Assembly: GCF_018861735.1 (NCBI RefSeq)
Contig: NZ_JAHLEB010000004.1
Location: forward strand, 98,910 to 162,909
DNA: 64,000 nt
Origin: Clostridium lacusfryxellense
GTDB taxonomy: Bacteria; Bacillota; Clostridia; Clostridiales; Clostridiaceae
Direction of reading: 5' to 3'
In this document: positions 56,038 through 64,000 of the stretch, piece after piece
Layout: the number at the start of each line of letters is the position of its first letter
How positions within the stretch are numbered: position 1 is the stretch's first letter
Translations under genes and position numbers: made by a program
Notes under the pieces: model-generated
The model's database searches: none
Told to the model about the DNA's origin: nothing
Seen by the model: only the letters and a program-made list of their open reading frames with translations

Positions 56038-58728
56038 ATGGCATTAACACCAATGATGATACAATATTTTGAAATAAAAGACACATGTAAGGATTGTATA
56101 TTGTTTTTTAGGTTAGGCGATTTTTATGAAATGTTTTTTACCGATGCAGAAGTTGCGGCAAAAGAGCTAGAACTTGTTCTTACAGGGCGTGATTGTGGAC
56201 TTGAAAAAAGAGCACCTATGTGTGGAATCCCTTATCATGCTGCAAATAATTATGTTCGAAGGCTAATTGAAAAAGGATTTAAGGTTGCAATATGTGAACA
56301 GGTAGAAGATCCAGCAACGGCAAAAGGCATTGTTAAAAGAGGTATTATTAAGATAATAACACCAGGAACATATACAGATTCTTCATTTTTAGAAGAATCC
56401 AAAAATAATTATGTTATGAGCATCTACATTGACGTAAAAACTGATTTCTGCGGATTATGTTTTTGCGATGTCTCAACAGGGGAGTTTAGTTGCACAGAGG
56501 CTAAACTTAATCTAGTTACAATATTAGATGAAATTTCTAAGTTTACACCAAAAGAAATTATTATATCTGAGGATATACCAGAAGAAATTTTAAAGGCTAT
56601 AAAGGAAAGATTTAATGTATTGTATTCAGCTTACCCTAATGAATATTTTATTAAAAATAATGATGACTTGATTAAAAAACAATTTAACAATTATAAAGTA
56701 AATTCATTTTCAAAAACTTTAATTAGTAGTATTTCAGGACTACTTAGTTATATTATAGATACACAAAAAAGCTCACTATCTCATATAGACACTATTGAAT
56801 ACTATGATATTTTAGACCATGTAAGTTTAGATACAAATTCTAGAAGGAATCTAGAACTTACTGAAACATTGAGAGATAAAACAAAGAAAGGTTCACTGCT
56901 ATGGGTATTAGATAGAACTAATACTGCAATGGGAGCTAGAAGACTACGCAAATGGTTAGATCAACCGTTAATAAATAAAAGTCTAATAGACCAGCGATTA
57001 GAAGCTGTTTGCGAACTCAAAAATAATACAAGCTCTCATGAAGATTTAAAAGATGTTCTGGTTGATATTTATGACATAGAAAGACTAGTAGGGAAAATTT
57101 CATCTAAAAATGTTAATGCAAAAGAACTTATGTCGCTTAAAAACTCTATTGAAAAAATACCAAAGGTTAAAGCTATTTTAGCTAGTTTAGATAGCAAATT
57201 AATGAAGGAAATATATCAGGAACTTGACAATTTACAAGATATATATATTACTTTAGATAATTCTTTAATTGAAAATCCAGCAATTTCAATTAAAGAAGGA
57301 AATATTATTAAAGAAGGTTTTAATAGTGAAATAGATGAGTTAAGACTTGCTAAAGCTCATGGCAAGGAATGGATTGCTCGTTTAGAAAGTGATGAAAAGA
57401 GCATAACTGGTATAAAATCATTAAAAGTTGGGTATAACAGAGTCTTTGGTTATTATATAGAAGTAACCAAATTAAATATTCCTTCAATTCCTGAGGGCAG
57501 GTATATAAGAAAACAAACTTTGTCAAACGCCGAGAGATACATTACTCCAGAACTTAAAGAAATGGAAGAAAAGATTTTAGGTGCACAAGACAAATTAGTG
57601 AGTATCGAATATGAGGTGTTTACGGGTATAAGGGAAGAGATAGAAACTCATATAGAAAGAATGAAAAATACTGCAAAACTTATATCAGAAATTGATTGTT
57701 TAAGTTCTTTAAGCACAGTTGCTTTAGAAAACAACTATACAAAACCTAAAATAAATACAACTGGTACTATGAATATAAAAGGCGGCAGGCACCCTGTAGT
57801 TGAGAAAATGATGCCTACAAATACGTTTATTGATAATGATACTTATATGGATACGATGGATAATCAACTACTATTGATAACTGGACCTAATATGGCAGGT
57901 AAATCAACTTATATGAGGCAAGTAGCACTAATAACGATTATGGCACAAATGGGAAGTTTTGTTCCATGTGAAGATGCAGATATATCTATTTGTGATAAGA
58001 TATTTACTAGAATCGGAGCTTCAGACGATCTTGCTGCAGGTAAAAGTACTTTTATGGTAGAGATGTGGGAAGTATCCAATATATTAGAAAATGCAACAAA
58101 TAAAAGTCTAGTTTTACTAGATGAGGTTGGCCGTGGCACTAGTACTTATGATGGATTAAGTATTGCTTGGTCAGTAATTGAATATATTTGTAAAAAAACT
58201 AAGTTAAGATGTAAAACCTTATTTGCTACCCATTATCATGAATTAACAAAACTTGAGGGTATGATTAATGGGGTTAAAAATTATTCTGTAGCTGTAAAGA
58301 AAATAGATAATGAAATTGTATTTCTTCGAAAAATTGTACCTGGTGGAGCTGATGAATCCTATGGGATAGAAGTTGCAAAACTTGCAGGGATACCAAAGGA
58401 TGTAATAAACAGAGCAAATGAAATTTTAGCATCTCTAGAGAATAATAAAAATACAGCTGAAATTGATTTAATAGATCAAAAAATATCTAAGAGTAAAAAA
58501 AATAATAAAGTTAAAAACATCGAGAGTATTGAAAGCATTGTGCAAAAAGAAGCGGCTGTGGATTATGTATCTAATATAGCAAATGATGAAGTAACTCAAA
58601 TTAGTTTTACAGACATAGAAAAAGATAATATATTAAAGGAAATTAAAAATATAAATATTCTTAACCTAACACCTATGGATGGGTTTAATAAGCTATATGA
58701 GATTATAAATAGAGCTAAGTTACTATAA
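56038..58728 (+). CDS. mutS: DNA mismatch repair protein MutS
   Basis: Recognises mismatches and recruits MutL. The mismatch-reading motif is Phe29-Tyr-Glu31 ([10 protein letters not shown]), followed by connector, core and clamp domains, and the ABC-type ATPase with Walker [10 protein letters not shown] (from residue 616), [20 protein letters not shown] and [14 protein letters not shown], then ATHYHELT. Length 896 aa, with the firmicute C-terminal extension. Starts 87 bp after miaB; the miaB-mutS-mutL order is typical of clostridia. Confidence 0.98.
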   Translation: MALTPMMIQYFEIKDTCKDCILFFRLGDFYEMFFTDAEVAAKELELVLTGRDCGLEKRAPMCGIPYHAANNYVRRLIEKGFKVAICEQVEDPATAKGIVKRGIIKIITPGTYTDSSFLEESKNNYVMSIYIDVKTDFCGLCFCDVSTGEFSCTEAKLNLVTILDEISKFTPKEIIISEDIPEEILKAIKERFNVLYSAYPNEYFIKNNDDLIKKQFNNYKVNSFSKTLISSISGLLSYIIDTQKSSLSHIDTIEYYDILDHVSLDTNSRRNLELTETLRDKTKKGSLLWVLDRTNTAMGARRLRKWLDQPLINKSLIDQRLEAVCELKNNTSSHEDLKDVLVDIYDIERLVGKISSKNVNAKELMSLKNSIEKIPKVKAILASLDSKLMKEIYQELDNLQDIYITLDNSLIENPAISIKEGNIIKEGFNSEIDELRLAKAHGKEWIARLESDEKSITGIKSLKVGYNRVFGYYIEVTKLNIPSIPEGRYIRKQTLSNAERYITPELKEMEEKILGAQDKLVSIEYEVFTGIREEIETHIERMKNTAKLISEIDCLSSLSTVALENNYTKPKINTTGTMNIKGGRHPVVEKMMPTNTFIDNDTYMDTMDNQLLLITGPNMAGKSTYMRQVALITIMAQMGSFVPCEDADISICDKIFTRIGASDDLAAGKSTFMVEMWEVSNILENATNKSLVLLDEVGRGTSTYDGLSIAWSVIEYICKKTKLRCKTLFATHYHELTKLEGMINGVKNYSVAVKKIDNEIVFLRKIVPGGADESYGIEVAKLAGIPKDVINRANEILASLENNKNTAEIDLIDQKISKSKKNNKVKNIESIESIVQKEAAVDYVSNIANDEVTQISFTDIEKDNILKEIKNINILNLTPMDGFNKLYEIINRAKLL

Positions 58729-58764
58729 GAATAGTCAGGTACTATAAGAATAGTCAGGTACTAT
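58721..58764. repeat. 19-bp tandem repeat at the mutS 3' end
   Basis: TACTATAAGAATAGTCAGG occurs at 58721-58739 and 58740-58758, with a partial third copy (TACTAT) and more degenerate versions up to about 58808. The first copy contains the mutS stop codon. It fills the mutS-mutL gap. Confidence 0.85.
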
Positions 58765-58828
58765 TAATATACTAAGTTATTATAAAGATAGCTAAATTGT
58801 TATAAGGTAGTAGAGGAGGTGACGTGTA

Positions 58829-60841
58829 ATGAGAATTAATATGTTAGAAGTTGAAACTTCCAATAAAATTGCTGCTGGGGAGGTTGTAGAAAGACCTTCC
58901 TCAGTAGTGAAGGAGTTAGTTGAAAATAGCATAGATGCGGGTGCTAAAAATATTAGCATAGAGATTTTTGAGGGTGGCCAAAAAAATATAAAGATAACAG
59001 ATGATGGGTCTGGAATACACATAGACGATATCGAAAAGGCATTTTTGCCACATGCTACTAGTAAAATAAAATATGTTGAGGATATTTATAAAATACATAC
59101 TTTAGGTTTTAGGGGTGAGGCATTAGCAAGTATTGCTTCTGTATCTCGAACAACACTTAGTAGTAGAACTAACGAATCAACAGTTGGCAAGGAGATATCT
59201 CAGTCATCAGGGGATATACTCTACATTAAAGAAACTGGATGTAATGTAGGTACAACAATTGAAGTTAAAGATCTATTTTTTAATGTCCCTGCAAGGCAAA
59301 AGTTCTTAAAAACGCCCCAAAGAGAATCAGCTTTAATATCGGATATTTTAGGAAGGCTTGCACTTGCAAACAATGATATATCTTTTAAATTACTTAATAA
59401 TGATAAAAAAGTTTTCGCAACTTACAGCTCGCCAAATCTCTCTGATACTATCAGGTATATTTATGGTAAAGAAGTAGTAGATAACATTATAAGTTTTGAA
59501 AATTTTGGCGATACAATGTCTGTCCATGGGTATATTGGGAAAGCAGACATAAGTCGTGGAAGCCGTAACAGGCAAAGTATTTTCGTTAATAAAAGATATA
59601 TTAAAAGTGGGTTAATTACTGCAGCAGTTGAAAATGCATTTAAATCATTTTTGACAATTAACAAATTCCCTTTCTTTGTTATATTTTTGGATATTTTTCC
59701 TGAGTTTATTGATATCAATGTTCACCCACAAAAAACTGAAATTAAGTTTGAGGAAGATAAGGCTGTATTTAAAATTGTTTTTGATGCAGTTCATTCAGCA
59801 ATTGCTGCTAGTTTAAGAGGTGATTTTGATATACCAGAAGGAAATAACGGTCATACTGAAAGTAGTAAAAATACAGGAAATGATAGTGAAAAAGAAGATG
59901 TTAAAAATACTTTAAGAAAAGAAATTTATGATTTTAATAAGATAGTGATAGATGAAAAAACTAAAGAAGAACTAGAAAAGAATGTTCAAATTCCAATAGA
60001 TTTCAAGTATAGTTCTATAAATAAGGAAAGACATCATTTTGATGAATCACCTTACAGGCATGAGAGTGTTACCAGAACAATAGGCAATGTAGGTAGAGAG
60101 ACTAATAATGATATGGTAATCGATAGCGAAGTAATAAACATTAAAGAAAACGATGATACTAGTTACGAAAACAGTAGAGTAACATCTGACAATGGGGTTT
60201 CTAAAGAGATTTTTAACGAAAGCCCTAATGAAAGCTCTAATGAAATCACTAAAATTTCTAAATTCCCTGAGCTTAGAATTATTGGACAATTTAATAAAAC
60301 CTATATAATTGGTGAAGTTTATAATGAGCTGTATTTAATTGATCAACATGCAGCACATGAAAAAGTACTATTTGAGAAATTTAAAAAAGAAATTAAAAAT
60401 CGTGAAGTTGTCTCTCAATTTTTAGTAGTGCCAATTGTAATTGAATTAAGTCAAGATGATTATTCTTATTATGTTGAAAATGAAGCCGTGTTTACTAATA
60501 CTGGGTTTGAGATTATAGAATTTGGGGAAAATACAATAAGTATAAAAGAAGTACCTATTTTACTTGGGAAACCTGATGTTAAGAATCTCTTTAATGAGAT
60601 ATTGGATAATTTGAAAAATATGGGTTCAGGTGAAACTGTGGAAGTCAAGTATAATCGTATAGCATCACTTGCATGTAAAGCAGCAGTAAAAGCCAATAAT
60701 CAACTATCAGAGATGGAAATGAGTAGATTAATTAGCGACTTAAGATATCTTGACGAACCATTCACTTGTCCACATGGAAGACCTACAATAGTGAAAATGA
60801 CACTTAATGAATTAGAAAAGAAATTTAAAAGAATACAATAG
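58829..60841 (+). CDS. mutL: DNA mismatch repair protein MutL (endonuclease type)
   Basis: GHKL ATPase that couples MutS to strand incision. N-terminal motifs: [44 protein letters not shown]-type [13 protein letters not shown]. The C-terminal domain has the metal-dependent nuclease motif [12 protein letters not shown] (Asp505 on), ACKAAVKAN and CPHGRP, so this MutL nicks DNA itself, as in bacteria lacking MutH. A long acidic, Asn/Ser-rich linker (about 335-485). Length 670 aa. GGAGGTGA precedes the ATG. Confidence 0.98.
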   Translation: MRINMLEVETSNKIAAGEVVERPSSVVKELVENSIDAGAKNISIEIFEGGQKNIKITDDGSGIHIDDIEKAFLPHATSKIKYVEDIYKIHTLGFRGEALASIASVSRTTLSSRTNESTVGKEISQSSGDILYIKETGCNVGTTIEVKDLFFNVPARQKFLKTPQRESALISDILGRLALANNDISFKLLNNDKKVFATYSSPNLSDTIRYIYGKEVVDNIISFENFGDTMSVHGYIGKADISRGSRNRQSIFVNKRYIKSGLITAAVENAFKSFLTINKFPFFVIFLDIFPEFIDINVHPQKTEIKFEEDKAVFKIVFDAVHSAIAASLRGDFDIPEGNNGHTESSKNTGNDSEKEDVKNTLRKEIYDFNKIVIDEKTKEELEKNVQIPIDFKYSSINKERHHFDESPYRHESVTRTIGNVGRETNNDMVIDSEVINIKENDDTSYENSRVTSDNGVSKEIFNESPNESSNEITKISKFPELRIIGQFNKTYIIGEVYNELYLIDQHAAHEKVLFEKFKKEIKNREVVSQFLVVPIVIELSQDDYSYYVENEAVFTNTGFEIIEFGENTISIKEVPILLGKPDVKNLFNEILDNLKNMGSGETVEVKYNRIASLACKAAVKANNQLSEMEMSRLISDLRYLDEPFTCPHGRPTIVKMTLNELEKKFKRIQ

Positions 60842-60854
60842 AAAAGGTGGAAAC

Positions 60855-61784
60855 ATGAAAGATTTATTTATTTTAGCAGGCCCTACAGCTGTAGGGAAAA
60901 CAGAAATTTCAATAAAACTTGCGCAAAAACTAAATGGAGAAATAATATCAGCTGATTCAATGCAGATATATAAGTATATGGATGTTGGCTCTGCTAAAAT
61001 TTCAGCTCCCGAGATGAATGGAATTCCTCATCATATAGTAGATATAATATCACCTAGTGAAGAGTTTAGCGTTGCTGATTTTAAAGAAAGAGCACAAAGT
61101 GCAATTGATGAAATAACAAATAAAAATAAGCTCCCAATGTTAGTTGGTGGAACTGGTTTTTATATAAATTCATTAATATATAATTATAGCTTTGCATCAA
61201 CTAATAAAGATGAGGAATATAGAGCGTATCTTGCATTGCTAGCAGATGAAAAAGGAAACGAACATGTACATGATATGCTTAAAGATATTGATGAGGTATC
61301 TTATAATAAATTATATCCTAATGACTTAAAAAGAGTTATTAGAGCTTTAGAGGTCTACAAAGTCAGCGGGAAAGCTATAAGTGCATTTTCAGCAGATCAA
61401 AATATTTTAGATATACCGTATAACGTACATTATTTTGTACTAAACATGGACAGACAGGAATTATATGATAGAATAAATAAACGAGTAGATATAATGATGA
61501 AAAACAATTTAGTTGATGAAGTTATAAAATTAAAAGAAATGGGCTATAATTCTGATATGCAGTCAATGAAGGGGATAGGTTACAAAGAAATATTATATTA
61601 TTTAAATGATGAAATATCCTTAGAAGAGGCAGTAGAGATGATTAAACAGGGAAGTAGAAATTACGCAAAAAGGCAGCTTACTTGGTTTAGGAAAGATTCA
61701 AGGGTAAATTGGATAAACAAAGATGAGTTCAGCAGTGATGATGAGATTGTAGAATATATCGCTAATAAATTATCTTTTCTATAA
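60855..61784 (+). CDS. miaA: tRNA dimethylallyltransferase MiaA
   Basis: Adds the dimethylallyl group to A37 of tRNAs reading U-starting codons; its product is the MiaB substrate. P-loop [68 protein letters not shown] and [10 protein letters not shown]. Length 309 aa. GGTGG upstream of the ATG, 13 bp after mutL. Confidence 0.97.
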   Translation: MKDLFILAGPTAVGKTEISIKLAQKLNGEIISADSMQIYKYMDVGSAKISAPEMNGIPHHIVDIISPSEEFSVADFKERAQSAIDEITNKNKLPMLVGGTGFYINSLIYNYSFASTNKDEEYRAYLALLADEKGNEHVHDMLKDIDEVSYNKLYPNDLKRVIRALEVYKVSGKAISAFSADQNILDIPYNVHYFVLNMDRQELYDRINKRVDIMMKNNLVDEVIKLKEMGYNSDMQSMKGIGYKEILYYLNDEISLEEAVEMIKQGSRNYAKRQLTWFRKDSRVNWINKDEFSSDDEIVEYIANKLSFL

Positions 61785-61837
61785 AACTATAAATTAATAT
61801 TATTTTATAAATAAAAATGAGTGGGGGATGTGCAGTA

Positions 61838-62071
61838 ATGACTAAATCTACAAATAATCTACAAGATATATTTTTAAATGGAGCAAGAAAAAATAAAATA
61901 CCTGTGATTTTATATTTAATAAATGGTTTCCAATTAAAAGGTTATGTAACAGGTTTTGATAGTTTTACAGTGGTACTTGACAGTGATGGTAAACAAATGA
62001 TGGTATATAAACATGCTATTTCTACCATAACCCCAATAAAACTAATATCTTTAAGTAGTGGAGAAGAATAA
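61838..62071 (+). CDS. hfq: RNA chaperone Hfq
   Basis: Hexameric Sm-like RNA chaperone. Sm1 ([38 protein letters not shown]) and Sm2 with the YKHAISTI motif. A longer frame starts at ATG 61817, but GGGGGAT between the two and the family N-terminus favour ATG 61838, giving 77 aa. Last gene of the miaB-hfq run, followed by a terminator. miaA-hfq adjacency is conserved from E. coli to clostridia. Confidence 0.96.
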   Translation: MTKSTNNLQDIFLNGARKNKIPVILYLINGFQLKGYVTGFDSFTVVLDSDGKQMMVYKHAISTITPIKLISLSSGEE

Positions 62072-62086
62072 AGTATTAACATTTAA

Positions 62087-62116
62087 CCCCTGCTTATAAA
62101 AGTAGGGGCTTTTATT
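62087..62116 (+). terminator. Rho-independent terminator after hfq
   Basis: CCCCTGCTT / AAGTAGGGG, 9-bp stem with one G-T pair, 4-nt loop, tail CTTTTATT. Confidence 0.85.
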
Positions 62117-62180
62117 ATGAAATGTACTAAAGATAGTGTATAGGATACTATATGCTTAAATATAAATACGAAAGAGGTAA

Positions 62181-63077
62181 ATGATGATTGATGAAAAGAG
62201 TATTAAAACTATAGGAACACATAACGGGAAATTTCATGCAGATGATGTTATGGCTGCAGCTATGCTTAATCTACTATTTGGAGATATAAAGATAGTACGA
62301 ACTAGGGATGAGGAAATCCTTAATAAATTAGACTTTGTTTTTGATATATGTCTAGGAGAGTTTGACCATCACCAACTAGATAAGGAAGTAAGAGAAAATA
62401 GTATCCCTTATGCGGCTTCTGGTTTAGTTTGGAGAGAGTTTGGTTCAAGGATAATACAAAAGTTTAACCCAGAGTTTGATGAAAATGATATAAGTTCAAT
62501 TTTTGATTATATTGATAAAAATTTAGTGCAGGGAATTGATGCTACAGATAATGGTGTAGATATAAAAACTGAAATTAAAGTAACCTCAATAAGTGATATT
62601 GTTCAATGTTTTAATCCTTCATGGGATTCAAATGATTCTAAAGATGAGGCATTTGAAGAAGCTGTAGGATATTGTTTAGAGGTAATAAAAAGAATGATAA
62701 GTAGACAGGTTTCCGTTATAAACGCAAGGATTATAGTAGATGAAGCATTCAAAAATAGAACTATTAATGAAATAATGGTTTTGGAAAAAGGGTGCCCTTG
62801 GCTTCAACAATTACTTAAAATAGATACAGATAGTGAAGTATTGTTTGTTATTTCTCCAGGTGATGCTAGTGTTGATTATAAGATTCAGACTGTAAAGAAA
62901 ACACCAGGTACGTTTGAAGCAAGACAAGATATATTAGAATCAATTAGAGGTAAATCAAGTGAAGAAATAAATTCTATAATTAAAATAGACGATGCTATAT
63001 TTTGCCACAAAGCAGGATTTATAGCTTCAGCTAAAAGTTTGGAGAGTGTTTTAAAAATAGCAAAATTGTCGATTTAG
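62181..63077 (+). CDS. MYG1 family protein (DHH-like phosphoesterase fold)
   Basis: Matches the MYG1/UPF0160 family: GTHNGKFHADDVMAAAML at the N-terminus, VFDICLGEFDHHQ, IPYAASGLVWREFG, and a C-terminal ICHKAGFIAS-type segment (IFCHKAGFIASAKS). The eukaryotic member is a 3'-5' RNA exonuclease; bacterial roles are not established. His, Asp and DHH-like residues for a metal site are present. Length 298 aa. AGAGGT precedes two adjacent ATGs. Confidence 0.88.
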   Translation: MMIDEKSIKTIGTHNGKFHADDVMAAAMLNLLFGDIKIVRTRDEEILNKLDFVFDICLGEFDHHQLDKEVRENSIPYAASGLVWREFGSRIIQKFNPEFDENDISSIFDYIDKNLVQGIDATDNGVDIKTEIKVTSISDIVQCFNPSWDSNDSKDEAFEEAVGYCLEVIKRMISRQVSVINARIIVDEAFKNRTINEIMVLEKGCPWLQQLLKIDTDSEVLFVISPGDASVDYKIQTVKKTPGTFEARQDILESIRGKSSEEINSIIKIDDAIFCHKAGFIASAKSLESVLKIAKLSI

Positions 63078-63099
63078 GACCTGTATAAGAATAATTTTA

Positions 63100-63134
63100 A
63101 GGAGCAAGGGCGTCGTCTTTGCTCCTATCTCTAT
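63100..63134 (+). terminator. Possible terminator after the MYG1-family gene
   Basis: AGGAGCAA / TTGCTCCT, 8 bp with an 11-nt loop, tail ATCTCTATTT. The poor T run makes it weak. Confidence 0.5.
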
Positions 63135-63167
63135 TTGGAAAAATCATAAGTTTGGGAGGGGAGTGTT

Positions 63168-63821
63168 ATGAAAAAAGTATTTGCACCTGGGTGTGCTTTA
63201 ATGATCTACAAACCAAAGTTAGAGGAAAAGGTGTTAGAATTTTTAAATAATAAATTAGGAGATATAGAAGAATATTTAATTTGCTGTAGACATAAACCTA
63301 ATTTAGAAAAAGGGACGCAAATAATAAATATCTGTGCTGGTTGTGATAGGCGTTATAGAGAGCTCTATGAAGGAATAACAACAATTTCACTTTGGGAGGT
63401 ATTGGCTGAGGTAAAAGAGTTCCCGTTTCCTGATTATAAAGGAAAGGAAATGACTATACTTGATGCATGTCCTACGCGAGATCAGGAAAGGATACATAAT
63501 GCAGTAAGAGTGCTACTAAAAAAAATGAACATCACTTTGGTAGAACCAGAAAAAACTAAAACAAAGGGAATTTGTTGCGGAGATAGTTTTTATGGTTCTC
63601 TTCCTGTAGAACAAGTTAAGGAACATATGAAAAAACGTGCTGAGGACATGCATGTTGAAGATGTTGTTGTTTATTGTGTTTCTTGCTCTAAATCAATGTA
63701 TATAGGTGGTAAAACGCCACGATATTTAGTAGACCTTTTATTTGGAGAGGACACAGACCAGGGGACTTTTGAACCTGATGATTGGCATAAGCAACTTAAT
63801 GATTTTATAGATGAACATTAA
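63168..63821 (+). CDS. Cys-rich CCG-type (heterodisulfide reductase-like) protein
   Basis: 217-aa soluble protein with repeated cysteine motifs: FAPGCALMIYKPK at the N-terminus, LICCRHKP, ICAGCDRRY, DACPTRD, GICCGDSFYG and YCVSCSKSM. The arrangement resembles the two CCG domains that bind Fe-S clusters in heterodisulfide reductase subunits and related oxidoreductases. No partner redox gene is adjacent. Function unknown; Fe-S or zinc binding is inferred from motifs only. GGGAGGGGAG precedes the ATG. Confidence 0.82.
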   Translation: MKKVFAPGCALMIYKPKLEEKVLEFLNNKLGDIEEYLICCRHKPNLEKGTQIINICAGCDRRYRELYEGITTISLWEVLAEVKEFPFPDYKGKEMTILDACPTRDQERIHNAVRVLLKKMNITLVEPEKTKTKGICCGDSFYGSLPVEQVKEHMKKRAEDMHVEDVVVYCVSCSKSMYIGGKTPRYLVDLLFGEDTDQGTFEPDDWHKQLNDFIDEH

Positions 63822-63857
63822 ATACTGTTTGTAGAATGTTGTTTTAAATATAAAATA

Positions 63858-63888
63858 AAGACTTATTTTAATAGGTCTTATTTTTTTT
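63858..63888 (+). terminator. Rho-independent terminator adjoining the group II intron
   Basis: AAGACTTA / TAGGTCTT, 8-bp stem with one G-T pair, 6-nt loop, then A and eight T. The intron starts 2 nt after the last T. Confidence 0.8.
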
Positions 63889-63889
63889 G

Positions 63890-64000
63890 GTGCGCCCAGC
63901 ATGGGCGCAATCTAATGGGTGAAAGTCCCTAGCACGGGTTAATAGTGCCAAGTGCATAGCTTAAGACAAGGGTGTCCATGGTGACGTGGAATCTGAAGGA
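63890..64000 (+). mobile_element. Group II intron, 5' end (truncated by the window)
   Basis: The sequence switches abruptly from A/T-rich to the conserved bacterial group II intron 5' end: GTGCGCCCAGC at the splice site, a GCGCCC/GGGCGC hairpin, TAATGGGTGAAAGTCCC, and further on GTGTCCATGGTGACGTGG and AATCTGAAGGA of domain I. The reverse transcriptase/maturase gene and the 3' end would lie beyond the window. Orientation is +, the same as the upstream gene. Subclass cannot be set from 111 nt. Confidence 0.9.

Overview
This 64 kb window is a strongly AT-rich chromosome segment from a low-GC Gram-positive bacterium, most likely a Clostridium-type anaerobe (class Clostridia). The evidence is the presence of PolC-type DNA polymerase III, CodY, RNase Y, the YlxR/YlxQ pair inside the nusA-infB operon, the RpiR and HPr (His15/Ser46) families, frequent AGGAGG-type ribosome binding sites, and TTG/GTG starts. 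Gene order matches the firmicute housekeeping backbone. Almost all genes lie on the + strand; only an iron alcohol dehydrogenase and a two-gene unit (a tiny Cys-rich ORF plus an aminotransferase) are on the - strand.

Layout. 0-5 kb: 3' end of comM/yifB, dprA, topA, codY. 5-13.8 kb: translation and envelope block rpsB-tsf-pyrH-frr-uppS-cdsA, then dxr-rseP-ispG. 13.8-18.1 kb: polC. 18.1-26.3 kb: rimP-nusA-ylxR-ylxQ-infB-rbfA-nrnA-truB-ribF-rpsO. 26.3-40 kb: pnp, M16 peptidase, ymxH-like gene, dapG, tepA, ftsK/spoIIIE, rimO, pgsA, recA (with a LexA box), rny. 40-54 kb: a less conserved stretch with an aminotransferase, an HPr, a lone tyrosine recombinase next to a decayed ORF, uvsE, a short SSB, msrA, a Fe-ADH, rluB, an RpiR regulator, a BaiN/YhiN-type flavoprotein, cmk, ispH, a GNAT protein and a second aminotransferase. 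54.6-62.1 kb: miaB-mutS-mutL-miaA-hfq. 62-63.8 kb: a MYG1-family protein and a Cys-rich Fe-S type protein. The last 111 bases are the 5' end of a group II intron that begins 2 nt after the T-run of a terminator.

How the genes work together. The window is dominated by ribosome and tRNA biogenesis (rpsB, tsf, frr, rimP, infB, rbfA, truB, rpsO, rimO, miaB, miaA, rluB), RNA turnover (pnp, rny, nrnA, hfq), replication and repair (topA, polC, recA, mutSL, uvsE, ssb), isoprenoid and lipid supply (dxr, ispG, ispH, uppS, cdsA, pgsA) and regulation (codY, rpiR). I see no CRISPR array, rRNA, tRNA or prophage. No large unknown multi-gene system is visible. The new-looking items are small: a 52-codon gene with three evenly spaced cysteines, a structured short transcript between polC and rimP, palindromes built into the codY, ssb and aminotransferase promoters, an alternative-pairing leader before rpsO, a degraded ORF beside the recombinase, short tandem repeats before pyrH and mutL, and the terminator-associated group II intron.

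All calls come from reading the sequence; no database search was run. Start codons were moved from the longest possible start where a ribosome binding site and the family N-terminus pointed to a later one.
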